The notes under the pieces are model-generated. The model was given only the letters and a program-made list of their open reading frames with translations, had not been told where the DNA came from and ran no database searches. Shown here in pieces: positions 32,401 through 40,233 of a stretch of DNA of 64,000 bases. Made by a program: the position numbers and the translations under genes. Source of the stretch: Amyelois transitella (lineage: Eukaryota > Arthropoda > Insecta > Lepidoptera > Pyralidae). The stretch covers positions 3,782,001 through 3,846,000 of the forward strand of contig NC_083531.1 in assembly GCF_032362555.1 (NCBI RefSeq), given 5' to 3'. Within the stretch, counting starts at the first letter, position 1. Each line of letters opens with the position of its first letter.

Positions 32401-35366
32401 TTTATGTAACTGTATTTTGCAGAGATTATTCAACCAGCGAAATCTAACGGTAGAGTCTTCGGCTGGAATCAAAGAAATTACCAACAATACATCTGATTGT
32501 TTAGCTGCGTTGAGTAACTTAGGTGTTAACATAAGCACATGGGATAGTATCATTATTTTTCTAGTGAGTTCAAAACTAGACCCTGAGACAAAAAAGCAAT
32601 GGGAGCTTCATTCTGTAGCTGACAATCGCACTGAATTGCCTACGTTCAAACAATTTCAAGAATTTTTGACAAGTCGATTTACGGCGCTGGAGTTTATTCA
32701 ACCATTTGGTACGTCAGAACAAAGCACAGATAGCGCGAAGTTAAGCAATGTAAATAGTATGAAAACATTCCATGTATTTAGGATGGTTTGCGAATTTTGT
32801 GGTGACAGTCACAAACTTTGTTTTTGTAAAAAGTTCGCTCAAGAGTCCTATGAAATACGTCATAATTTTGTAAATAGTAGAAATATGTGTTATAATTGTT
32901 TAGGGGGAAACCATTGTTTAACTCAATGCAGAGTAACTTTTAATTGTAAGATATGTAAAAAAAGACATCATACTCTTCTTCACCCCCCTGAGATCTCATG
33001 TGTAAATGCCACAAAATATAATACAACTAATTCTAATGATATTGCATCTTCTTACGTTAGCGATGTTAAACATGTGGCTGAAGACGTACTTTTAGCTACT
33101 GCTCAAGTGCATGTAGAGTCGAATTCCGGTAACTATCACGTAGTACAAAGTTTAATAGATCAGGGTTCTCAAGTCTCATTTATTTCAGAAAAAGCTGTTA
33201 AAATTTTACAACTACGTAAGGAACCTACAAAACGCGTTATAGTGGGTCTAGGAGGTGATCAAAAAACGATGGTTTCTGATTATCAGGTACAGTTAAAAAT
33301 TCAATCACGACTTAATCCGAAAACAGAAGTTTATGTAAAGGCTTTTGTTTTGAAGCAAATCACATCATATATTCCTAATAAAAAATTACGACCGTTTAAT
33401 TGGCCCGAACTCAATTATATTGCTCTTGCGGATCCCATGTATTCAGTCCCCAATAATATTGATTTGCTTCTCGGTGCAGATGTGATGAGCAAAATAGTAC
33501 AAGAAGGCATTTTGAGAGGCCCACCTGGAGCGCCTGTAGCGCAGTGTACGAAGTTAGGTTGGCTTTTATTTGGTCCAATTGGATAGCAACACAATATTGT
33601 TTTAATTTAAATATGAAAATAATTATTGGTATAGAAGTTCATGGTTTTGTTAACTTAGTATTATGTAGTTTAAAAAGATGGTTTGTAAGATCAATTATTA
33701 TATATTTTCGAGTTCATTACAAAGATCCTAGTTTTATTTAGTGCTTTAACATTTGGTTTTTACTCCGGTTTCATTGACCAAATTTCATAGACTTGGGATT
33801 CATCTTTTAGGCGACGGGCTACCAACCTGTCACTATTTGAATCCCGCGGCCTTTCAGTCTTTGTAAAACTGTTGGCTCTGTTTACCTGGTAAAGGATATA
33901 GACCTTTGAGCCACAGAGGCAATCAAATATCAAATATAAATATAAAAAACAACAAATTAAACGGCATGTAGGTACCTACAAAAAGCTACGAATTTAGCGC
34001 CACCTTAAAAAAGAATACAGAGTTTTTCGCAAATCCCACAGGAATTATAGTTTTTATCGGGATGAACGATACCCTACGTCCAGATGTTCGTCATATTGAA
34101 AGCATACGACGAAAGTCTTTATCAAATCGAATGAAATGAAGAGAGCGATGAAAGTGAATGAAACGAATGAAATCTAAAGGCGTGCAAAGATATAATTATA
34201 CTTACTGGGAACTTCAAGAAGTCCAGTATCAATTATCCACAGCCGATGACAGGCGTCGACTCTAGGCCTGTACACGGAGATAGGTCTGTCGCACTCATGA
34301 CTGGGATACGGCCGCAGTGGAGGTGCTGGTGAGCCGTCCAGTTTAATGTAGTTCAGTGTTGATGGTATCCCTGAACATGTCAGAGGGTTTAACTTGGTCC
34401 TCTATCTATTGGCATAAAATTTTGTGCCATAATTTTACATGGCATAGATACCTTTGTTTAGTCTGATAATTGTAACGCACAATATTATTTGGCATAACTT
34501 TATAGGCATATTTCTTTAAGAATACCTACTTGTATTAGCATAACCTAACCTAACCTAAGAAGTACTCGCTTTATAGCGCATAATGGATATTTTCAATGCA
34601 GGGATCGTGACCAGTGGAAACGTGTAGTTTCTGCCTACCCCAAAGAGGCGTGATTCAACGTATGTATAGATATCTTGGATGCTAGGATCGTGACCAGTGA
34701 AAACGTGTAGTATCTGCCTACCCCAAAGAGGCGTGATCCAACGTATGTATAGATATCTTGGATGCTAGGATCGTGACCAGTAGAGGAAAGTCACCAAATA
34801 TGGAATACCATTTTGTTTTTGGGATATAAAAAAAAAACTTCATATAAATTAAACCAGTTTAATGTTTTTACTAATCAGTCATACATTTATATGTAGTAAT
34901 TAACGGCCTTTAATCAAATATATTAGTAATCAAATAAAAATCTAGCACAAAAAACAAAATCACAAATGAGTAACCAAATATGGAATAGGTACCCATAAAT
35001 GGAATATAAGCATAAATCAACGTAACAATAACAAAAATGGACATTAATATCTTTGAGATCAATCAAATGAATATAACATATTGTAATAAATGAAAGAAGT
35101 TACATAATTACTTGCAAAAGTCACAGATCCAAGTATTTTGACGGCCTCTGTGGCGCAGCGGTAGTGCGCTTGTCTGCGACACCGGGGGTCCCGGGTTCGA
35201 ATCCCGGCCAGGGCATGATGAGAAATGAACTTTCTCCGATTGGCCTGGGTCTTGGATGTTTATCTATATAAGTATTTATTATAAAATATAGTATCGTTGA
35301 GTTAGTATCTCGTAACACAAGTCTCGAACTTACTTCGAGGCTAACTCAATCAGTGTAATTTGTCCC

Positions 35367-35400
<34 letters not shown>

Positions 35401-37797
35401 TCAAACTCTGGACCAGCACAATCATAATGTGCCCAGAGCCCACACATCAAGCATTTAATCCAGCTTTCTCCACTTTTATCCATGGAAAAAAGACTTGAAC
35501 AAAACATACATTCTGCATCAGCAGAGTCAGGACGTTCTTGGTCCATCAACTCATCTTGTTCACTACCTTCACTAAACTGGATAACGTCTAGTTCCTCAAA
35601 GTCTTCTTCTTCACTATCATCCTTATTTTTCTTCGTTTGTTTGTTTCTCTTCGCAGTTTTCTTCTTATTCTTTGTCTTGACTAGTTTATTTTCTTTTTCT
35701 TGTCTCTTCATATTTTTATCTTCTAAATCATTTTCCTAGGCACTTGAAAATGCTGTGCCGCTTTCAAATACCCCATTTTCTTTTCCCGGACGAATTTTAT
35801 AGCTTGTGCCATTTTTTCTTCATCCCAGGTTTTTCGTTTGGTTGATTGTGAACCGGACATTCTAAAAACAAACATTACATATATTTTTTTAAAGAAAAAA
35901 TAGCAAGTATCTATCATTATGAAATATTAAGACCTAATTATGAAATATTCCATAATTAGACACCCACGACTGTCCATATTTGGATTTTTATACTAGTTCA
36001 AACTCTTCCAAATATTTTTTCAAGTCACAATATTTTAATGATAAAAGATCACAAAATGGTGAAATAAACATAATACCGATATACTAAATGGTATAACACT
36101 TTTGTATACAAACATAACAGCTGGTTATACTCATTTATTACTTACCTTTAAAATTTTCTGCACGATAACAAAATAAAACACGCCTGCCACACGTGAAGCG
36201 TTCGCGCAACTGACTCGATGGTGTGAGTGCGATAGTTAGTAGACCGAATGAAACAGAAGATGATCGAGTGTTGCATTTCTATACTTATAGTCTTAGAGAA
36301 ATGAAGGTATTCCATATTAGGATACTATTCCATATTTGGTGACTTTCCTCTAAAATCATGTAGTTTCTGTCTACCCCAAAGAGGCGTGATCCGACGTATG
36401 TATAGATATCTTGGATGCAAGGAGGGTGACCAGTAAAATCATGTAGTTTCTGCCTACCCCAAAAAGGCGTGATTCATAGTATGCATCCAACAAACTCTTC
36501 GATGTAAGGATCGTGACCAGCCAAAAGTGTAGTTTTTGCCTACCCCAAAGAGGCGTGATACAACATATGTATGCAACCTACCATATCTTCGATGCGGGGA
36601 TCGTGGAAACGTGTAGTTTCTGCCTACCCCAAAGAGGCGTGACACCTACCGTATCTTCGTCTCGGCACAGTGACAAAGACTCTATCGCTGTACACTTCAA
36701 ATCCTACCGGGACATTGTTGTACTGAATGAAGTATTTCTCTAAATCTTCCACATCCTGAACGAAGTAGACGCTGCTGTTGGATATTTTTACATCTGCGTC
36801 TTTTTTGTCTGAAATCATCAATCAATCGCGTATTGATTCATTTATTCATATAGTCACGTGTGCCGTGTGGTTCCCGGCACCAATAGAAAAAAGAACAGGA
36901 CCACTCCATCTCTTTCCCATGGATGTCGTAAATGGCGACTAAGGGGTAGGCTTATAACCCCGCAAGGGATATAGACGTGATTGTAGGTATGTATGTAGTC
37001 ACGTCAATATCCCTCGCGGGGTAGACAGAGCCAGCAGTCTTAAAAGACTGATAGGCCACGTTTGGCTTAATGATAGAGTTGAGATTCAAATAGTGCCAGT
37101 TTGCCATCGTCTAAAAGAAGAATATCAAGTTTTCTTACTTAATCATTATCTTAGTCGCCTTTCACGACATCTATGGGAAAGAGCGGGTGTGGTCCTATTC
37201 TAAAAGTTCCGGGAACCACACGACATCTTTTTGTCTAAATGATCTCTCTCTATCTTAATAATAATAAAAAAATTTCGGTCTTCAAATTCATATTAAAAAT
37301 TTTTAATCATTATTAGAACATCACTAATTGTCATATCATTTGGTTTCACATCATTGGTTCACGTCGAATAAATTAATCCTACTACTATTATAAAGGCGAA
37401 AGTTTGTATGGATGTTTGTTACTCTTTCACGCAAAAACTACTGAACCGATTACCATGAAATTTGGTATGTAGGTAGCTGAAGACCCAGAATAACACATAG
37501 GCTACTTTTTATCCCAGAGTTCCCGCGGGATTGATAGGGTTTCCATGCGGACGAAGTCGCGGGCGGCCTCTAGTTTAAACTAAATCCAATGCCGCTTCCA
37601 AAGCGTCAGTGCAGAAGTCAAAATCACAATAATCCAAAATTAGAATTAAAAAAGAAAATGTGAAAAAGAGAATTTGAATACTCACACAAGACTCCATGTA
37701 TGTTGTAGGTAATCTGTTTCCACGAGGTCACTTCTCTTAGTTTTTCTTTGGCACAAAAACAAAGACCGCAGAAAAATACAATCAACAATGATCGCAT
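20427..37797 (-). CDS. Yellow/MRJP-family secreted protein, gene B
   Basis: Coding exons in transcript order: 37797-37686, 36808-36650, 34370-34206, 28222-28106, 26521-26345, 26064-25898, 22215-22032, 21250-21148, 20487-20427. Total 1,245 nt, 414 aa, a typical Yellow length. Residues 1-16 are a signal peptide ([16 protein letters not shown]). Yellow-domain signatures in order: [102 protein letters not shown] and the C-terminal LIRGTACDN. Exon lengths 117, 177, 184 and 103 match gene A exactly, with the same phases. A TCAGT initiator (37824-37828) lies about 30 bp before the ATG. Intron 1 begins in a repeat array, and one intron holds the BEL/Pao region. It is a tandem paralogue of gene A; orthology is unresolved. 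Confidence 0.94.
20530..20787 (+). repeat. TATG retroposon
   Basis: Full plus-strand copy starting GTGCCGTGTGG, in the last intron of gene B. Confidence 0.88.
20957..21130. repeat. Large foldback
   Basis: The left arm (about 20957-21007, AAACATTTCTCCTCCCACCG then GGGGTGAAACGGGGGTCAGA) is complementary to the right arm (about 21078-21130). The loop holds AAGTCGCAGGCAATAGTTAG, similar to the 3' end of the short Helitron-type elements. Confidence 0.65.
21298..21437. repeat. Head-to-head TATG retroposon 5' ends
   Basis: A plus-strand 5' end (GTGCCGTGCGGTTCCCGGCA, about 21298-21350) runs into a minus-strand 5' end (about 21351-21437, ending CACACGGCAC), giving a palindromic arrangement. Confidence 0.75.
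21449..21676 (+). repeat. LINE 3' end with C-terminal coding frame
   Basis: Encodes [19 protein letters not shown], then [15 protein letters not shown], then AYPSGKKA and TGA, followed by (TATG)n. The tail is followed directly by a copy of the 3' edge of exon 7 of gene B. Confidence 0.82.
21677..21713 (-). repeat. Duplicate of the 3' edge of exon 7 of gene B
   Basis: 37 bp identical except for one base to 22031-22067, covering the last 36 coding bases of exon 7. The adjoining TATG tail also gives it a GTACAT donor. See the findings. Confidence 0.85.
21759..22021 (+). repeat. TATG retroposon ending at the exon 7 donor of gene B
   Basis: Full plus-strand copy. Its TATG tail abuts the donor of exon 7 (exon end 22032), so the first intron bases on the transcribed strand are CATA units. 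Confidence 0.88.
22284..22546 (-). repeat. TATG retroposon
   Basis: Full-length minus-strand copy, ACATACATAC tail to CACACGGCAC. Confidence 0.88.
22623..23882 (-). mobile_element. mariner copy 1, 61-bp deletion
   Basis: Bounded by TA (22621-22622 and 23883-23884), with imperfect ends CTACTCTGTCAAGAAAGTAG and CATTCAGTCAGAAAAGTATC. It is 1,260 bp, exactly 61 bp shorter than copy 2 at 49205-50525. The missing bases match copy 2 positions 49542-49602, bounded by CACAA on both sides. Confidence 0.93.
22714..23687 (-). pseudogene. mariner transposase, disabled
   Basis: The frame starts at [13 protein letters not shown] (23687). It is stopped by a nonsense change (TAA, 23106-23108) after residue 192, shifted by the 61-bp deletion that removes the second catalytic aspartate (HHDNAPSH), and stopped again by TGA near the C-terminus. 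The first catalytic aspartate (GDETW) and the last one (PADFFLF) remain. Outside these changes it is nearly identical to copy 2. Confidence 0.93.
23888..24050 (-). repeat. LINE 3' end, minus strand
   Basis: Tail and C-terminal frame ([13 protein letters not shown] on the minus strand), directly behind mariner copy 1. Confidence 0.75.
24130..24300 (+). repeat. LINE 3'-end repeat
   Basis: Second copy of the CTCGCTCTGCGCCAACGCC family, ending AATAAAGAG and (TATC)n. Confidence 0.7.
24628..24884 (-). repeat. TATG retroposon
   Basis: Full-length minus-strand copy, possibly flanked by CTATTTTT. Confidence 0.87.
24905..25083 (-). repeat. CCGGGACTAAAGCC-type fragment plus tRNA SINE head
   Basis: 24905-25008 is a minus-strand fragment (GGCTTTAGCCCCGGTTGC). 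25008-25081 is the tRNA-like head of a minus-strand SINE (GGGATTCGAACCCGGGACC). Confidence 0.7.
25093..25865 (+). mobile_element. Long Helitron-like element (773 bp)
   Basis: Same termini as the 260-bp class (TCTATACTAATATT after A; GGGCACAGCTAG before T), but about 500 bp longer in the middle (25330-25815). The extra DNA contains TTAGCAGCTATAATTG and a GC-richer block (25660-25770). No transposase frame is visible. It ends 33 bp short of exon 6 of gene B. Confidence 0.75.
26160..26326. repeat. TATG retroposon fragments, both orientations
   Basis: A plus-strand middle piece (26160-26280) is followed by a minus-strand 5' tip (26283-26326, GCCGTAAACCACACGGC), just beyond the exon 5 donor of gene B. 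Confidence 0.65.
26594..27485 (+). mobile_element. Helitron-like element, longer family
   Basis: Starts TCTACACTAATAATATTATAAAG after A and ends GGGCGGGTCGCTAG before T, about 892 bp. A second CTAG with an upstream GC hairpin (CGCCGCTTTGCGGGCGG, near 27400) suggests it is a composite. Confidence 0.6.
27498..27722 (-). repeat. tRNA-derived SINE, full length
   Basis: Minus-strand copy from ACAAATTACACTGATTG to the tRNA-like head GCTGCGCCATAGAG. Confidence 0.87.
27727..27912 (-). repeat. TATG retroposon, variant subtype
   Basis: Carries the unusual junction GAAAGGCCGCGGGATTCAAAT, in which the GTTCAGCTATTTGGC block is deleted. The same junction occurs in opposite orientation at 33783-33903. Confidence 0.82.
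27985..28096 (+). repeat. TATG retroposon, 5'-truncated
   Basis: Last ~110 bp with a short tail ending 10 bp from the exon 4 donor of gene B. Confidence 0.78.
28393..28655. repeat. Mixed LINE-type fragments
   Basis: 28393-28425 is a minus-strand CCGGGACTAAAGCC-type piece. 28432-28482 is an A-rich tail with GCGGGCTTAATGCCG. 28486-28653 is a plus-strand LINE 3' end with [18 protein letters not shown] readable. Confidence 0.65.
28777..28980 (-). repeat. tRNA-derived SINE lacking its head
   Basis: Minus-strand copy cut within GACAAGCG, where BEL/Pao-linked sequence starts. Confidence 0.82.
30042..30375. repeat. Six tandem GCATTTGAGCTTTC units
   Basis: Units start at about 30042, 30107, 30177, 30245, 30298 and 30351, with spacings of 65, 70, 68, 53 and 53 bp. 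The shared core is GCATTTGARCTTTCGGGTATAGG. The last two full units are identical. On the minus strand the core reads PIPESSNA in an open frame, but this is probably incidental. Confidence 0.9.
31942..32026 (-). repeat. TATG retroposon fragment with 11-bp target duplication
   Basis: 85 bp, 5'-truncated, minus orientation, between GAATTAAATAT at 31931-31941 and 32027-32037. It is the third level of nesting in this locus. Confidence 0.88.
33783..33903 (+). repeat. TATG retroposon, variant subtype, inverted partner of 27727
   Basis: The reverse complement of about 118 bp at 27731-27847 with one or two differences, sharing the deletion junction (ATCCCGCGGCCTTTC on this strand). A scrap of tRNA SINE head (GCCACAGAGGC) follows. 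Confidence 0.82.
35138..35398 (+). repeat. tRNA-derived SINE with long A tail
   Basis: Full-length copy with a 29-base A run. AAGTAT on both sides is probably the target duplication. It lies inside the pogo-like element, at the 3' end of its transposase remnant. Confidence 0.88.
35400..35860 (-). pseudogene. pogo-like transposase remnant, catalytic core deleted
   Basis: Minus strand. It begins [20 protein letters not shown], then [13 protein letters not shown], a Psq/CENP-B-type helix-turn-helix N-terminus. A stop (35723-35725) follows at once, then a charged linker ([23 protein letters not shown]) and a cysteine/histidine cluster AECMFC...[15 protein letters not shown], a PHD-like finger found at the C-terminus of some insect pogo-type transposases. 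The DDE domain that should lie between is absent. The C-terminus is cut by the SINE. Confidence 0.8.
36859..36996 (+). repeat. TATG retroposon with large internal deletion
   Basis: The 5' half joins CCCCGCAAGGGATATAGACG directly after GGCTTATAA, followed by the tail. Confidence 0.82.
36990..37225 (-). repeat. TATG retroposon, tail-to-tail with its neighbour
   Basis: A minus-strand copy shares the TATG tract with the copy at 36859, giving a palindromic arrangement in intron 1 of gene B. Confidence 0.8.
37378..37573 (+). mobile_element. Helitron-like element, CGGGCGGCCTCTAG family
   Basis: TCCTACTACTATTATAAAGG to CGGGCGGCCTCTAG before T. Relatives are at 52171-52377 (+) and 62387-62573 (-). 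Confidence 0.7.
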
Positions 37798-37829
37798 GTT
37801 CACAGGTCACCGTCTTATCGTTAACTGAG

Positions 37830-38394
37830 TAAAACTTTTTAATCTTGACTGTAAAATAAAGTTAGTGAAAATCAAAAGCCGTTATAGCCTAAGAGCTAGT
37901 GAACCCTCCGAGTAACGGTGTTCCTGTAAGGCTAGAAATTTGTAGAGTGATGATTCATAGCACACCAAGGCCAAAAATCATGACCTGGCAGGCATCTGCC
38001 CTGCACGTCATCAACACTTTTATTTCTTAAAATGTAAAATACATAGGAAAAAAAACTTCCTGCTGTAAGCTTCAAAATTTAATATCATCTATTTTATTTA
38101 TTGATAATTATAAAAACAAAATTGCCAGGCGATTAGAGTAAGCAAAAGTACCTGCCAGGTGCATCGAGAACTGCACAGTTTAGGAAGAAAAATAAACTTT
38201 CTTCTGTAAAGTTGAAATTTAAGTATATGTTTTGGTATATCATTTAGAAGAAATGTGTACAATGACAGGCGGTTCTGAACAGCATAAGACCTTGACAGGC
38301 GAAGGGAAAGATGCTAAGAACGTGCTAGTAAGAAGCGTTACGTAAATGCATGTAGTGTCAGTGACATGTAAGAAAGTTAAAAATTATAGATGCA
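37830..38394. other. Upstream region of gene B, nothing recognised
   Basis: AT-rich, with no repeat match apart from CA-rich words. A TTAAAAA stretch lies about 10-16 bp upstream of the TCAGT initiator, too close to be a convincing TATA box. Confidence 0.35.
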
Positions 38395-38538
38395 ATATAC
38401 ATACATATGGTCACGTCTATATCCCTTGCGGGGTAGACAGAGCCAATAGTCTTGAAAAGACTGATAGGCCACGTTCAGCTATTTGGCTGTAAGATAAAAT
38501 TGAGATTCAAATAGTGACAGGTTGCTAGCCCATCGCCA
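38395..38538 (-). repeat. TATG retroposon, 5'-truncated
   Basis: Minus-strand 3' half ending at GCTAGCCCATCGCC. Confidence 0.82.
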
Positions 38539-39130
38539 TTAGAGAGTTAGTATTTGTTCAACCAATGTTGTAAATATGTAGGATTTTTTTGGCAATTATT
38601 TGTTGTTTGAAGCCGTGTAATAAATTAATCTAAGTAACCTTTCATTTTAGTCGATGGACTAGCAACTTGTCGCTATTTGGATCTCAGTTCCATCTTTAAG
38701 TTTCAAGCTTTATTTCTGTAGACATATTGTTTTGTATATTATGACCATGACAATTTGCATTTTAAATATTTCATTGGGCTGCAGACTTATGATTCTGTAT
38801 TAATGTAAATAAACGTTTATCTAGCCTAAAACCCGAACAGGCAGGACAGAGCCTTAAAATAGGTATCCGAATGTCACGATCGAGTCTTTGACTTTGTAAG
38901 TACTACAGAAATTGATCAGAATTGAAATAAAGACTGTGACAGGGTTTTGAATGTTACTCGACAATTTTCCTCCTTTCTTCTATCGTGTGAATCTAAAATT
39001 CCCGTTTTTCCTTTCCCGTGGGAATTATCGCAATTAAAAAAGCCTACGTTTGACTTGTGATATATGTAACTACATTTTTATGCCAAGTATGGAATTATTT
39101 AGTATAAGATGTAGAAGTAACTATGAAGAG

Positions 39131-39510
39131 CGTCGGTGATCGAATCGGTAAGGTACATACATACATACATATGGTCACGTCTATATCCCATGCGGGGTAG
39201 ACAGAGCCAACAGTCTTGAAAGACTAAATGGCCACGTTCAGCTATTTGGCTTAATGATAGAATTGAGATTCAACTAGTGATAGGTTGCTGGCCCATCGCC
39301 TAAAAAGAATCCCAAGTTTCTAAGCCTATCCCTTAGTCGCCTTTTACGACATCCATGGGAAAGAGATGGAGTGGTCCTATTCTTTTTTGTATTGGTGCCG
39401 GGAACCACACGGCATCGGTAAGGTGCCTGGTTAAAATGCGTGATTCGCAGAAAGGCACAGGTTCAAATCCCACCTCGGCCATGTACCAATGACTATTTTT
39501 AAAGTCATGT
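39131..39510 (+). repeat. Second-family tRNA SINE split by a TATG retroposon
   Basis: The head GATCGAATCGGTAAGGT (to 39154) resumes after the insertion at 39414 (ATCGGTAAGGTGCC), then B box GGTTCAAATCCC and CATGTACCAATGACTATTT. Confidence 0.85.
39155..39413 (-). repeat. TATG retroposon, type copy with 11-bp target duplication
   Basis: 259 bp between ATCGGTAAGGT at 39144-39154 and 39414-39424. Read on the minus strand, the element begins GCCGTGTGGTTCCCGGCACC, where GTGCCG and CGGCAC can pair. It continues with CCCATGGATGTCGTAAAAGG, CTAGCAACCTGTCACTATTT, CTTTTCAAGACTGTTGGCTC and TGTCTACCCCGC, and ends GACGTGACC plus (ATATG)(TATG)n. I see no tRNA-type A/B box pair and no poly(A). The ends and duplication are those of target-primed reverse transcription. 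Confidence 0.93.
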
Positions 39511-39535
39511 ATATTAGTTTGTTTTAATACTAACC

Positions 39536-39807
39536 GTGCCGTGTGGTTCCCGGCACTAAAACAAAAAAGAATAGCACCACTCCATCTCTTTCCCATGGAT
39601 GTCGTAAAAGGCGACTTAGGGATAGGCTTATAAACATGGGATTCTTTTTTAGACGATGGGCTAGCAACCTGTCACTATTTGAATCTCAATTCTATCATTA
39701 GGCCAAATAGCTGAACGTGGCCATTCAGTCTATTCGAGACTGTTGCCTCTGTCTACCCCGCAAGGGATATAGACGTGACCTACCATACATATATGTATGT
39801 ATGTGTG
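39536..39807 (+). repeat. TATG retroposon, full length with 11-bp target duplication
   Basis: GTGCCGTGTGG to the TATG tail, between TAATACTAACC at 39525-39535 and 39808-39818. Confidence 0.92.
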
Positions 39808-39818
39808 TAATACTAACC

Positions 39819-40060
39819 GGTGCTCTTACGGTGAGGGAAAACATCGTGAGGAAACCTGCACATTCAGGCAACTGGATGTGCAACCACGGATCCAATTCGG
39901 GTGAGGTTTACCTGCAAAGGTTGCGGAGGCCAGTCGGGAGTCGTTTCGTGTAAAAACCTGACTCACCCAATCCAGGATCCATGGTCAAAGGCGTACCCCG
40001 GGCTCCTCTCCGGAGTGGTGAGGATGCAACCGGGACTAAAGCCAGGAGGAAGAAGTACTA
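39819..40060 (+). repeat. CCGGGACTAAAGCC-type repeat, longest copy
   Basis: GTGCTCTTACGGTGAGGG, AACCTGCACATTCAGGCAAC, GGTTGCGGAGGCCAG, CTCACCCAATCCAGGATCC, GTGAGGATGCAACCGGG and a GGAGGAAGAAG end. Other copies: 46216-46290, 54690-54915 and 63690-63800. Probably the 3' part of a retroelement. Class unknown. Confidence 0.7.
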
Positions 40061-40233
40061 CTTACTATGGATTTTTCTTCATAAGTAAGACCCAGACAAT
40101 AACAAACAGATAGCGTGTCGTTTAATTGGTCATTCACCTTGATTCATCTCGTGTTTTTTCCCGTTTCAGAGACAATTAAAGGTCACATCGAAACAACAAA
40201 CAAAGATCCTATATAATCATATTTTTTTATCAT

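Larger units (their letters stand above)
29145..33586 (+). pseudogene. BEL/Pao gag-protease ORF split by an insertion
   Basis: The 5' part (about 106 codons from [12 protein letters not shown]) is lysine/glutamate-rich and probably helical. The 3' part holds, in order, a gag-like DUF1759 domain ([32 protein letters not shown]), two zinc-knuckle-like cysteine clusters ([14 protein letters not shown] and [14 protein letters not shown], then [13 protein letters not shown]), an aspartic-protease-like domain ([14 protein letters not shown]) and LLLGADVM. It ends at TAG soon after [10 protein letters not shown]. The 2,674-bp element at 29463-32136 separates the parts. The reading frame is in register on its two sides, so the host frame was open when the element arrived. 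The start could also be the in-frame ATG at 29124. Confidence 0.85.
28981..33760 (+). mobile_element. BEL/Pao retrotransposon remnant, gag-protease region
   Basis: Recognised from its coding region (29145-29462 and 32141-33586). The leader at 28981-29144 has TTTGGTCCTATCGCGTC, which may be primer-binding sequence but is unproven. No LTR is identifiable, and reverse transcriptase, RNase H and integrase are absent. It is flanked by inverted copies of a variant TATG retroposon (27727-27912 and 33783-33903). Confidence 0.8.
34793..36350 (-). mobile_element. pogo-like (Tc1/mariner superfamily) element, internally deleted
   Basis: Terminal inverted repeats of 25 bp (GAGGAAAGTCACCAAATATG plus GAATA), flanked by TA. 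Further copies of CCAAATATGGAATA lie inside near both ends. A neighbouring array unit (GACCAGTAAAATCATG, about 36430) is the uninterrupted form of the insertion site. The element contains transposase remnants and a tRNA SINE. Confidence 0.9.
34595..36650. repeat. Minisatellite built from a LINE tail, split by a transposon
   Basis: About 80-bp units with the core TTTCTGCCTACCCCAAAGAGGCGTGA, seen about twice at 34595-34790 and about four times at 36353-36650. The core is the LINE 3' end (compare 42184-42316). The last unit runs directly into the donor of exon 2 of gene B. The pogo-like element at 34793-36350 lies inside. Confidence 0.85.

Noticed and set aside
39819..40060. Zinc-finger-like coding exon (RFTCKGCGGQ)
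   Set aside because: The same sequence recurs at 54690 and 63690 as a dispersed repeat with stops. No gene context.
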